A stretch of DNA of 64,000 nt from Sphingopyxis sp. H053 (GTDB lineage: Bacteria > Pseudomonadota > Alphaproteobacteria > Sphingomonadales > Sphingomonadaceae). The position numbers and the translations under genes are program-made. The notes below the pieces were generated by a model. The model searched no databases, was not told the DNA's origin, and worked only from the letters and a program-made list of their open reading frames with translations. Below, piece after piece: positions 55,051 to 62,757 of the stretch (the first letter of the stretch is position 1; each line of letters opens with the position of its first letter). The DNA lies in the NCBI RefSeq assembly GCF_001468225.1, contig NZ_LNRU01000006.1, forward strand, positions 62,001 through 126,000, given 5' to 3'.

Positions 55051-57372
55051 ATGAAGCCGAACTCGCGCGCCGTCGTGCGGTCGAATCTGTCGCGCGCTGC
55101 GCTTGCCGCGGCGATGCTTGTGGGCGCGCAACCAGCTTGGGCGGCCGAAGACGCGGCCGAGAGCGGCGGGGCAGGCGAGACGATCGTTGTGACCGGCCTC
55201 CGCGAAGCCAGCGTCTCGTCGGCGACCAAGACGGGAACCCCGCTGATCGAAACGGCGCAGACGATCACGGTGATCGACAGCGAAGAACTCGAGCGCCGCA
55301 ATGCGATCTCGCTCAACCAGGCGGTAGGCTATGTCGCCGGCGTCGCGGCGAACCAGCGCGGCGGCACGGTGTCGCGTTACGACCAGATGTATCTGCGCGG
55401 ATTTTCGCCCGGCTTCTTCCTCGACGGCATGCGGCTGATCGCGGGGCCCTATTCGACCCCGCAAACCGATTTCAACCGCATCGAGCAGATCGACATCATG
55501 AAGGGGCCGGCATCGGTCCTTTATGGCAATGGCACCCCGGGCGGCCTCATCAACCTGTCGAGCAAGAAGCCCGAAGCCGAAGCGTTCGGCCGCTTCGAGG
55601 CGCAGGTCGGCAATTATGACAGCCTGCGCTTCGTCGGCGACATCAACCAGCCGCTCGATGCCGAGGGCAAGTGGCGCGTGCGTCTTGTCGGCGGGTGGCA
55701 GAAGGCCGACGGCTTCACCAAGCGCACCGAGAGCGAGCGCTATCACATCAGCCCGATGATCGCCTTCGCGCCCGACGACCAGACGAACATCACGCTCATC
55801 GCATCCTATCAGCATGCGCCGTCGGGCAGCGGCTATTCGGGCGTGCCGGCCTATGGCAGCGTGCTGCCCAGCCCCGCCGGCCCGGTCGAATATCATATCA
55901 ACACCGGCGATCCCGCCTATGAGGTCTATGATCACAAGCAGAAGTCGGTCGCACTCTTGTTCCGGCGCGAGTTCAACGAACATCTGGCGTTTCGGTCGAA
56001 CGTCCGGTTCCAGAACAACAAGCTGAGCTACCGCCAGCTTTATGTGGGCGGCTTTGCGACGACGGGCACCGGGCTCAATATCAACACCGATTACAGCACG
56101 ATCATCCGCGGCGGCGGCGGCGCCGACGAGGATTTCGACACGCTGACGATGGACAGCAGCTTCAACGCGAAGTTCGAAACCGCGGGCATCGAGCACGACA
56201 TCTTGGTCGGCCTCGATTATCTGCGGATCACCGGCGAGAATTTCCAGCAGTTCAATACCGGGCAGACCGCCAACCCGCTGACGAGCATTCCGAACCTCAA
56301 CCTCTACGCGCCCGTTTATGGTGTCGGCATCCCCAGCCTCGACCTGAAGCTGCTCTCGGCTGCCTACACGAACAGCTATACGACGCGCGACCAGACGGGC
56401 ATCTATATCCAGGACCAGGTGAAAATCGGCGGGCTCCACCTGATCGCGAGCGGCCGTTGGGACTCGTATGACCAGCGCACGCTCAACAAGAAGAACCGCG
56501 TGCTGACGCCGCTCTCGCAAAGCGCCTTCACGATGCGCTTTGGCGCGCTCTATGAGTTCGAATTCGGCCTGTCGCCCTATGTGAGCTACACCGAATCCTT
56601 CGAGCCGCAGGCGGGCGCCGACTATCTCGGCAATCCCTTCTCGCCGACCACGGGCAAGATGTATGAAGCGGGGCTCAAATATCAGCCGCGCGGCCTGAAC
56701 GCGCTCATCACGCTCTCGGCCTATGAGCTGAAGCGGCAGAATGTTCCGGTCGGCGATCCGCTCGCGGGCACCGGCGGCCGGCCGGCGAATTCGCAGATCC
56801 AGATCGGCGAAACGCGCGTCCGCGGCGTCGAACTCGAAGCCCGCGGCGAGCTCCGCCCGGGGCTCGATATCATCTTTGCCGGCACCTACACCGATGCTTT
56901 GATCACGCAGGGCGCCCCCCCCGTTCCCGCCTCGGCGCCGACGCTCACCCGGCTGGGCAGCACCGGCACGCCGTCGACCACGGGCACCGTCCCGCTCGGC
57001 GTGCCCGAGTGGCAGGCATCGGGCTTCCTGTCGTACGATTTCGGCCGCGGCGGGGCGGGCGAAGGCTCGCTTGGCGGCCTGAGTCTCGGCGCGGGCTTCC
57101 GCTATGTCGGCGGCTCTTTCGGCTCGACGAGCTACAAGGTCGTGAACAGCGTGACGACCTTCGAACTGTTCAAGACGAAGAGCTTCACTTTGTTCGACGC
57201 GATGCTCGCCTACGACCTCGGGCATGCCAGCCCGGCGCTGGACGGCCTCAGCGTCGCGGTGAACGCACAGAATCTGTTCGACAAGCAGCACGTCTCGTCC
57301 TGCTTCTTCTCGAACAGCTGCTATTTCGGCGCGTCGCGGACCGTCGTGGGGTCGCTGCGCTACAAATGGTGA
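55051..57372 (+). CDS. TonB-dependent siderophore receptor
   Basis: The 773-residue protein has a signal peptide ending AWAAE (about residue 32), a TonB-box-like ETIVVTG, a plug domain (about 55-165) with RGFSPGFFLDGMRL and RIEQIDIMKGPASVLYGNG, and a C-terminal 22-strand barrel (about 200-773) ending VGSLRYKW, a typical outer-membrane signal. It matches the FpvA/FecA-like siderophore receptor family that imports ferric siderophores with energy from TonB. The divergent DUF3649-PepSY-DUF3325 operon supports a role in iron uptake. The ligand is unknown. A strong terminator follows at 57405. Confidence 0.93.
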   Translation: MKPNSRAVVRSNLSRAALAAAMLVGAQPAWAAEDAAESGGAGETIVVTGLREASVSSATKTGTPLIETAQTITVIDSEELERRNAISLNQAVGYVAGVAANQRGGTVSRYDQMYLRGFSPGFFLDGMRLIAGPYSTPQTDFNRIEQIDIMKGPASVLYGNGTPGGLINLSSKKPEAEAFGRFEAQVGNYDSLRFVGDINQPLDAEGKWRVRLVGGWQKADGFTKRTESERYHISPMIAFAPDDQTNITLIASYQHAPSGSGYSGVPAYGSVLPSPAGPVEYHINTGDPAYEVYDHKQKSVALLFRREFNEHLAFRSNVRFQNNKLSYRQLYVGGFATTGTGLNINTDYSTIIRGGGGADEDFDTLTMDSSFNAKFETAGIEHDILVGLDYLRITGENFQQFNTGQTANPLTSIPNLNLYAPVYGVGIPSLDLKLLSAAYTNSYTTRDQTGIYIQDQVKIGGLHLIASGRWDSYDQRTLNKKNRVLTPLSQSAFTMRFGALYEFEFGLSPYVSYTESFEPQAGADYLGNPFSPTTGKMYEAGLKYQPRGLNALITLSAYELKRQNVPVGDPLAGTGGRPANSQIQIGETRVRGVELEARGELRPGLDIIFAGTYTDALITQGAPPVPASAPTLTRLGSTGTPSTTGTVPLGVPEWQASGFLSYDFGRGGAGEGSLGGLSLGAGFRYVGGSFGSTSYKVVNSVTTFELFKTKSFTLFDAMLAYDLGHASPALDGLSVAVNAQNLFDKQHVSSCFFSNSCYFGASRTVVGSLRYKW

Positions 57373-57404
57373 GGTTTCGCCGGGTTCAACCGGGCGGACA
57401 GTCG

Positions 57405-57447
57405 AAAGGCCGGCTTTCGGGCAAAGCGTCCCGAAGGCTGGCCTTTT
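57405..57447 (+). terminator. Rho-independent terminator after the TonB receptor
   Basis: A 17-bp stem with two G-U wobbles (arms 57405-57421 and 57430-57446, beginning AAAGGCCGGC and ending GGCCTTT) closes an 8-base loop and ends in TTTT (57444-57447). It lies 33 bases after the receptor stop and marks the right end of the iron module. Confidence 0.85.
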
Positions 57448-57770
57448 GCGTGCCACGTCGGCACCGAACTGCCATTATATCGATGGAATGATGGTGGCGC
57501 TGCGCGGCGCGCTTGAAAGCGCGTGCCAAGCGAGCGGAAAATATACACGCATCGGTGTTTTGCTCCGTGCAAATTGCGCCTGCAGGCTCCAACTGATGAA
57601 AGCTGCCATTGGCTCAGATCGCTGGCCGACATCGCACGGTGCGCGGTCGCCAAGCTGTTGTAACTGAAAACGCTAAGATATTCTGGAGCGCCTACTCGGT
57701 AATGATCAAAGGGTGATACAAGGGGGATGGATGAACGTAAGCCGCTTGGCGCAGTAAGAAGGAATACCAA
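57448..57770. other. Intergenic region before the tailspike-like gene
   Basis: These 323 bases lie between the receptor terminator and the tailspike-like gene. They are less GC-rich than the flanks in the last 120 bases. A hairpin (GCGCT/AGCGC with a TGAA loop) occurs near 57508-57526 but has no T tract. AAGGAA lies 9 bases before the tailspike ATG. Two tiny open frames close to it (57727 and 57731) look like chance. I find no integrase, att site or RNA gene. Confidence 0.5.
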
Positions 57771-60008
57771 ATGGTCGATAATTTGCCGAACCGCCGCGAG
57801 CTCATCCAGCTTGCAAGTGGCGGTCTTTGTGGAGCTTCCGTCGAAGATATCGCCCGTCGTGCCGGCTTGATTGCCGGCGTTCCCGTGCCTGCAAATGCCA
57901 CCAGCGCTGAGATGATTGAACTCCTGAACCAAGCGGTCAATGAAGTCGCCGCTGCAGCAGGTTACTCGATCATAGACCCCGTAGTCGCCGCTACCACTAC
58001 AAACATTTTGCTCTCCGGTGCGCAGACAATCGATGATGTAGCAGTGGTTCCCACCGACCGCGTGCTGGTGAAGAACCAGAACAGCGGTAGTGAGAACGGC
58101 GTTTATGTCGCCGCTAGCGGCGCTTGGTCGCGCGCAGCGGACTTCAATACCAGCGGTGCGGCAGTTACCGGGGCGCTCGTTCAGGTCGACGGGGGCGATC
58201 AGGCCGGTGCTTGGGCTTTGGCCACCAAGGGTATGATCACCGTCGGCACGACGGAGCAGACTTGGCAGCCCCACTCTTATCGCAGTTCGGCCAAGGTGCC
58301 CTTCAAACGATCCGGCGACGGAATGGTAGTCCGCAGCGTACATGAAACGCTGCTCGACAATGCGGTTAGTGTCGAGGACGGAGGAGCTCTAGCTACAGCC
58401 GCCGACAACGCCGCCGTAATCGGTAGATTGCTCGATGCGCAGAAGCAGATGAACTCCGTCACCTATTCCGATGGTGGCGCCGTCGCGGCGGACGCGGTCA
58501 AGAGCGTCACCCTGCCGAGACAGTACGCCGTTAAGGCTCCCTCGACGCTATGGGCCAAGACAGCGGTACGGGGATTGAATGGCTTGGCCAGCGGACTCAC
58601 GCTCGCGAAAGATGCCACCGGAGACGAGATTTTCCGTGTGGGTGGCTCGAAATTGCAAACGGGCTGGGCGAACGAATGGAGGATCGAGGGCGGCGCCTAC
58701 AGCGTTCTCAAGGCGGGCGGAGCATTTGTGCGCAAGCACCCTGATATCGCTCATGTTCACGACACATCGGGTGGGTCCTTTTTGACCAACTATCGCATCG
58801 CCGACGTCGACATTGCCGCCCCCTATGGGATCGCGTTGGGAGACTGCTACAGCCAATGCGCCACCTTCGAGCGCATCCGTTTCGTCGGCCGGGCGGAGCA
58901 GCTCATCAACGTCCAGGGGCACCATCTGATGTTTCGGGACATCGACAAGACGGGATTCACGGGAAGCAACAGTGACCCCCTGATTCGCGTTGGCGATCCC
59001 ACCAACAAGAACCCCACCACCCATGTCACTTTCCAGAATCTGGTCCTCGACCTCAATGGCAACGCCAGGAAAGACAGTCTCCACGTCGTTAACGCCAAGA
59101 ACACGCTGATCGACGGATACCATCACGAACTGAGCGCCTTTAAGACCATGCTGCTGGTGGAGCAGAGCTATGGCACCGAGTTGCGCCGACCTATCTTCGT
59201 ATCCTCGCGGACCGATGGCCTAATAAAGATGGTCAATAGCGATCTTCGAAGGGACGTCCACGAGGCGGCCGCGAATAGGTGGTGGGATGAATATGATCGG
59301 TCTGGCAAGTGCCCCATCCGCATCAGCCGCTTGCGGTCCTATTACTCGGCGGTGCTACCGATCCTTGAGGATATCACCGTCAAGGAAATTCAGAACGTCT
59401 CTGCCTCGGAGCCGATGATCGACGTTGTCGCGATGAACGTGATGGGTAATCTCTTGAAGAACCCTGCGTTTGTTGACGGCACGGCTGGCTGGACCATCCC
59501 CGCTGGTGCGACCGCCACCCTGATAGCAGGCAATAAGGCAATATCTGACGGTCAAATCCTGCGCCTAACGTGGGCTTCCGACACTGATGGCATATTTTAT
59601 GTCATGCAGACCATTGCTGGCAACTTCACCGATCGGGCGATCACTTATGCCATGACCGCCGAAATCGGCAGCAATGGACGGGTTACCGACAAATCGTTCA
59701 TGGCCCCGGGCGAAACCGGCTTCGGCGTCAACCAGGGGCGCATCTACGCGAACCAAGGCTTTGTAAAATCGGCGGCGGTGAGCACCAACAGCAAGGGCCA
59801 CGCCGCCTATGCTATCGTCAACCCCCGCGCCGGCTGGCATTATGATATCCATCTGCTCGAGGCTGGCTATGGCCGGCAGATCGCGTCGATTTTGCCGCTC
59901 CCGATGCTGCCGAAAGTCGCTGATCCCGTCGACCTTGCCACGGCTCTCAAGTCGATTGCATCGATCATCGATACCCTGCAGGCGGCGGGAATTATGCGAA
60001 CCACATGA
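57771..60008 (+). CDS. Orphan phage tailspike-like protein
   Basis: The 745-residue protein has no signal peptide. Residues about 70-165 contain the tail-fibre domain seen in many phages (TDRVLVKNQNSGSENGVYV, broken here, then AWSRAADFNTSGAAVTGAL and GTTEQTW). Residues about 195-235 resemble the degenerate start of a tailspike beta-helix region (NAVSVEDGGALATAADNAAV), followed by a right-handed beta-helix-like middle (about 270-560) and a C-terminal beta-sandwich (NLLKNPAFVDGTAGWTIPAG) of carbohydrate-binding type. Tailspikes bind or cleave surface glycans. No other clear phage gene is near. Base composition is slightly lower in GC than the neighbours. Role: prophage remnant, or recruited glycan-active protein. 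Confidence 0.75.
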   Translation: MVDNLPNRRELIQLASGGLCGASVEDIARRAGLIAGVPVPANATSAEMIELLNQAVNEVAAAAGYSIIDPVVAATTTNILLSGAQTIDDVAVVPTDRVLVKNQNSGSENGVYVAASGAWSRAADFNTSGAAVTGALVQVDGGDQAGAWALATKGMITVGTTEQTWQPHSYRSSAKVPFKRSGDGMVVRSVHETLLDNAVSVEDGGALATAADNAAVIGRLLDAQKQMNSVTYSDGGAVAADAVKSVTLPRQYAVKAPSTLWAKTAVRGLNGLASGLTLAKDATGDEIFRVGGSKLQTGWANEWRIEGGAYSVLKAGGAFVRKHPDIAHVHDTSGGSFLTNYRIADVDIAAPYGIALGDCYSQCATFERIRFVGRAEQLINVQGHHLMFRDIDKTGFTGSNSDPLIRVGDPTNKNPTTHVTFQNLVLDLNGNARKDSLHVVNAKNTLIDGYHHELSAFKTMLLVEQSYGTELRRPIFVSSRTDGLIKMVNSDLRRDVHEAAANRWWDEYDRSGKCPIRISRLRSYYSAVLPILEDITVKEIQNVSASEPMIDVVAMNVMGNLLKNPAFVDGTAGWTIPAGATATLIAGNKAISDGQILRLTWASDTDGIFYVMQTIAGNFTDRAITYAMTAEIGSNGRVTDKSFMAPGETGFGVNQGRIYANQGFVKSAAVSTNSKGHAAYAIVNPRAGWHYDIHLLEAGYGRQIASILPLPMLPKVADPVDLATALKSIASIIDTLQAAGIMRTT

Positions 60009-60031
60009 TTTGGGCTGCCATCGGCGGGATT

Positions 60032-60781
60032 TTACCTCTTTTGGCAGGCGACAATCGCTCCGATCACAGCCAGTGTTTCCTCTGGATCGCGAACGCGGAC
60101 GGTGTCCAGGCCGAGTTGTTTCGCAGGATAATCATTCCCGCCCGGAAAGATCGCGTCGCCGATGAACATCATCGCGTCGAGCGGTATGCCGCTCGCGTCG
60201 CGCAGTTTCTTGAGGCCATAAGCCTTGTCGACGCCTTCGCGCGTAATATCGATCGAGGTCGCGCCGCCCATGTTGATCGACAGCCCCGGCAGGCGCGTGC
60301 GCAAATCTGCCTGAATGATCTTCCGCTTCGCAAAATCGGGATCCCAGATTTCCTTGGCGTGAATCGGCGCCTGCTGGCCGAGGGCGGAAAATGTGATCTG
60401 GCTGCCGCGATCTTCGATCCGTTCTCCCCATGTTTCCTGAGGTACGAAGCCGGTAGCTTCGAGCGAAGCGTCGAAAGCCGCAAATATCGTCTGTTTTTGC
60501 GCCTCATCGAAGAGTTCGGCGTAGACTGGGGACCATTTCCCGTCGCCGTGGGTATAAAGCTTGGTTCCCGTTGTCGGCATCAACCATAGCTGCGCGAGAT
60601 TAGCGCGCTGCGGCAATCGGCTGGCTACCTGTTTGTCGAACTGGGGCCAGTCGCCACCGGATATGACGGCGACCTGGGCCACCTGCAGAAGATCGGCGAA
60701 CGCCTCCGCCATCCGGTCGGACAGCGGCTGTTTGCTTTCAGCGAGAGTTCCGTCGAGATCGAATGCGACAAGCTGCTTCAT
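60032..60781 (-). CDS. HAD-IIB phosphatase resembling eukaryotic-type phosphomannomutase
   Basis: The 249-residue protein begins MKQLVAFDLDGTLAES with the catalytic DxD (D8, D10) and has VAVISGGDW (motif II) and GDAIFPGGNDYPA (motif IV), as in HAD-IIB enzymes with a C2 cap. The cap stretch ITFSALGQQAP, then INMGGATSIDI and GVDKAYGL, is close to the PMM1/PMM2 and related phosphomannomutase pattern. It could interconvert mannose-6-P and mannose-1-P or be a general sugar phosphatase. GGAG precedes the chosen ATG. The gene faces the tailspike-like gene with a 23-base gap. Confidence 0.75.
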   Translation of the reverse strand: MKQLVAFDLDGTLAESKQPLSDRMAEAFADLLQVAQVAVISGGDWPQFDKQVASRLPQRANLAQLWLMPTTGTKLYTHGDGKWSPVYAELFDEAQKQTIFAAFDASLEATGFVPQETWGERIEDRGSQITFSALGQQAPIHAKEIWDPDFAKRKIIQADLRTRLPGLSINMGGATSIDITREGVDKAYGLKKLRDASGIPLDAMMFIGDAIFPGGNDYPAKQLGLDTVRVRDPEETLAVIGAIVACQKR

Positions 60782-60966
60782 CTGGGAAAGCTCCTGGAGA
60801 AAATCCGACGCAGGGCTGGCAGCCCGCTCCGGTGGCATGCAGGCTACTGCCTCTAAAGTCAGGATAATCAGGTTGAGCGCGAGCGCTTGCCATAGCCGAT
60901 GTGAAGGGAAGGAATGTTGCCTGGAGCATTCCTGGTTCTGAATGAAGTAATCAAGCCTCTGAAAAG

Positions 60967-61042
60967 TGGTGAGCCCTGCTGGGTTCGAACCAGCGACCTA
61001 CTGATTAAAAGTCAGTTGCTCTACCGACTGAGCTAAGGGCCC
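60967..61042 (-). tRNA. tRNA-Lys (anticodon TTT)
   Basis: On the minus strand the sequence folds as a tRNA: acceptor GGGCCCT with AGGGCTC (one G-U pair), D arm from GCTCAGTCGGTAGAGC, anticodon stem ACTGA/TCAGT with loop CTTTTAA (anticodon TTT), and T arm CTGG TTCGAAC CCAG. The discriminator is A and the CCA end is encoded (60967-60969 as TGG on the plus strand). The 3' end faces the HAD and tailspike-like genes. Confidence 0.98.
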
Positions 61043-61085
61043 ATCGCGGCGCCGCCGAAGCGGGCTTGCGAAGTGAGCCGTCGCC

Positions 61086-61607
61086 CTAGTGCGCCGATGC
61101 GGTCCGGTCAACCGGCTTTGGACGCGCCAGGCGCGCGGCGAGTTGGCGGACGCTGCGACCATGCAGCGGATGCTGCCATTCGGGGACGATCGCACGCAGC
61201 GGGCCGAGCACGAACGCACGCTCTTCGATGGCGGGATGCGGGATGGTCAGTGTGCCGTCGGACCAGGCGCCGCCCGACCAGAGCAGGATATCGAGGTCGA
61301 GCGTCCGTGCGCTCCAGCGCTGGCCGGTGCGGCGGCCGAAGCTCGCCTCGATCGCTTGCAACCGTGCGAGCATTTCGGGGGGGCTGAGCGGCGAGGCGAC
61401 GAGCGCGACGGCGTTCGCGTAGCGGCGGCGCGACGGGCCGAGCGGATCGCTCGCGATGATCGGGCTCGCGTCGACCGCCTCGATATCGGCGCTCTCCAGC
61501 GCCGCCAGTGCGGCGAGCAGCACCGCGCGCGGGTCGCCGAACCGCGCATGGCGCCGATTCGATCCGAGCCCGATGGCGTAGAGGGGAAGCGGCATTGCGT
61601 TGCTCAT
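61086..61607 (-). CDS. folK: 2-amino-4-hydroxy-6-hydroxymethyldihydropteridine pyrophosphokinase
   Basis: The 173-residue protein has AIGLGSNR near the start, the YANAVALV strand and the signature GRRTGQRWSARTLDLDILLW (about 90-109), in which the R-x-x-x-R and DLDIL residues bind ATP and Mg2+. It makes the pyrophosphate ester of the folate pterin precursor. The ATG at 61607 gives the expected length; an ATG 4 codons later is possible. It is upstream of the tRNA gene on the same strand and divergent from the UDG gene with only 23 bases between. Confidence 0.94.
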   Translation of the reverse strand: MSNAMPLPLYAIGLGSNRRHARFGDPRAVLLAALAALESADIEAVDASPIIASDPLGPSRRRYANAVALVASPLSPPEMLARLQAIEASFGRRTGQRWSARTLDLDILLWSGGAWSDGTLTIPHPAIEERAFVLGPLRAIVPEWQHPLHGRSVRQLAARLARPKPVDRTASAH

Positions 61608-61630
61608 GGCCCCGCGCCTATCGCAGATGC

Positions 61631-62320
61631 GTGGAAATTGACAGCCCATTGCCCGGAACCGAGCCGCCGCGCGATTGCCCGCGCTGCCCGCGGCTCGTCG
61701 CGTTTCGCCGCGAATGCCAAGCCGAGCATCCCGATTGGTGGAATGCCCCGGTCCATGCGTTCGGCGATCCCGATGCGTGGCTCGCTTTTGCGGGACTCGC
61801 GCCGGGCAAGCATGGCGCGAACCGGACCGGCCGGCCTTTCACCGGCGACTATGCTGGCGACCTGCTGTTTGCGACGCTCGCCGAATTCGGGTTGAGTCGG
61901 GGCCGCTACGATGCGCGCATCGACGACGGGTTGACGCTCGACGGCGCGATTATCGTCAACAGCGTCAAATGCCTGCCGCCCCAGAACAAACCCACGCCCG
62001 CCGAAATCGCGAATTGTCGCCCGTTTTTCGAAACGCAGCTGGCAGCGTTGCCGAAAGTTCGCGTGATCATCGCGTTAGGGCGGATCGCGCATGACGCCAC
62101 GCTAAGGGCGGCTGGCGCGCGCCTCGCGGGCTCCCCCTTCGGCCATGGCGCAGTGCATATGCTGCCCGACGGACGGCATCTGATCGATAGCTACCACTGC
62201 TCGCGCTACAACACGAATACCGGGCGGCTGACGCCCGAAATGTTCGCCGAGGTCTTCCGCACCGCGCTGACGCTCAAGGATCAGACGAGCGGGCCGAATT
62301 CCTCGACCAGCCCGCGGTAA
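61631..62320 (+). CDS. Type-5 uracil-DNA glycosylase (UDGb)
   Basis: The 229-residue protein has a Cys-rich N terminus (DCPRCPRL), the motif A-like segment FAGLAPGKHGANRTGRPFTG, broken here after 20, a GDYAGDLLF stretch and SYHCSRYNTNTGRLT as motif B; the four-Cys [4Fe-4S] cluster of this family is expected from the N-terminal and central cysteines. It removes uracil and other damaged bases from DNA. The start is the GTG at 61631, which lacks a good Shine-Dalgarno site, so it is uncertain by a few codons. The 3' end overlaps the convergent rppH by 40 bases. Confidence 0.9.
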   Translation: MEIDSPLPGTEPPRDCPRCPRLVAFRRECQAEHPDWWNAPVHAFGDPDAWLAFAGLAPGKHGANRTGRPFTGDYAGDLLFATLAEFGLSRGRYDARIDDGLTLDGAIIVNSVKCLPPQNKPTPAEIANCRPFFETQLAALPKVRVIIALGRIAHDATLRAAGARLAGSPFGHGAVHMLPDGRHLIDSYHCSRYNTNTGRLTPEMFAEVFRTALTLKDQTSGPNSSTSPR

Positions 62321-62757
62321 AGGACGCGCTTGAACGGGACGATCAGTTTCTCGATCTCGTTCAGCTCGGCCCATTTCCACGCGCGGAATTCCTGATGCTT
62401 GGTGTGGATGTTGACGTCGCCATCCTCACCCATGAAGCGCATCAGGAACCAGTGCTGGCGCTGGCCGCGATATTTGCCGCCCCACATCTTGCCGATCAGA
62501 TGGTCGGGCAGGTCATAGAAATATTCCTCGCGGCTGCGCGCGATGATTTCGACCAACCCGCCATGGACGCCGGTTTCCTCGCCGAGTTCGCGGATTGCCG
62601 CTTCCTCGGCATCTTCGCCATCGTCGATCCCGCCCTGCGGCATCTGCCACGCCTCGCTCGACGTATCGAGCCGCTGGCCGACGAAGACGCGGCCATCACG
62701 ATTGGCGAGCATGACGCCCGCGCAGGGACGGTAAGGGAGAGAGCTATGGTCGATCAT
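62281..62757 (-). CDS. rppH: RNA pyrophosphohydrolase
   Basis: The 158-residue Nudix protein begins LPYRPCAGVMLANRDGRVFVG and has the Nudix box GGIDDGEDAEEAAIRELGEE followed by TGV, as well as the RppH segment HWFLMRF and EFRAWKW. It removes pyrophosphate from the 5' end of mRNAs, starting 5'-dependent decay. It overlaps the downstream end of the UDG gene by 40 bases and starts with an ATGA overlap after the esterase gene, so it is coupled to it. Confidence 0.95.
   Translation of the reverse strand: MIDHSSLPYRPCAGVMLANRDGRVFVGQRLDTSSEAWQMPQGGIDDGEDAEEAAIRELGEETGVHGGLVEIIARSREEYFYDLPDHLIGKMWGGKYRGQRQHWFLMRFMGEDGDVNIHTKHQEFRAWKWAELNEIEKLIVPFKRVLYRGLVEEFGPLV

Noticed and set aside
57381..57398. 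T-arm-like GGGTTCAACC near the end of the TonB receptor
   Set aside because: It resembles part of the tRNA T arm but lacks one base of the GTTCGA core and no further tRNA match follows, so it is not an att site copy.
55006..57456. 816-codon open frame opposite the TonB receptor
   Set aside because: It lies wholly over a clear receptor gene and is rich in Arg/Ala/Glu, as expected from antisense codon bias.
57727..57757. Tiny open frames just before the tailspike gene
   Set aside because: They are under 50 codons or only 8 codons long, out of frame with the main gene, and show no ribosome-site spacing or motif.
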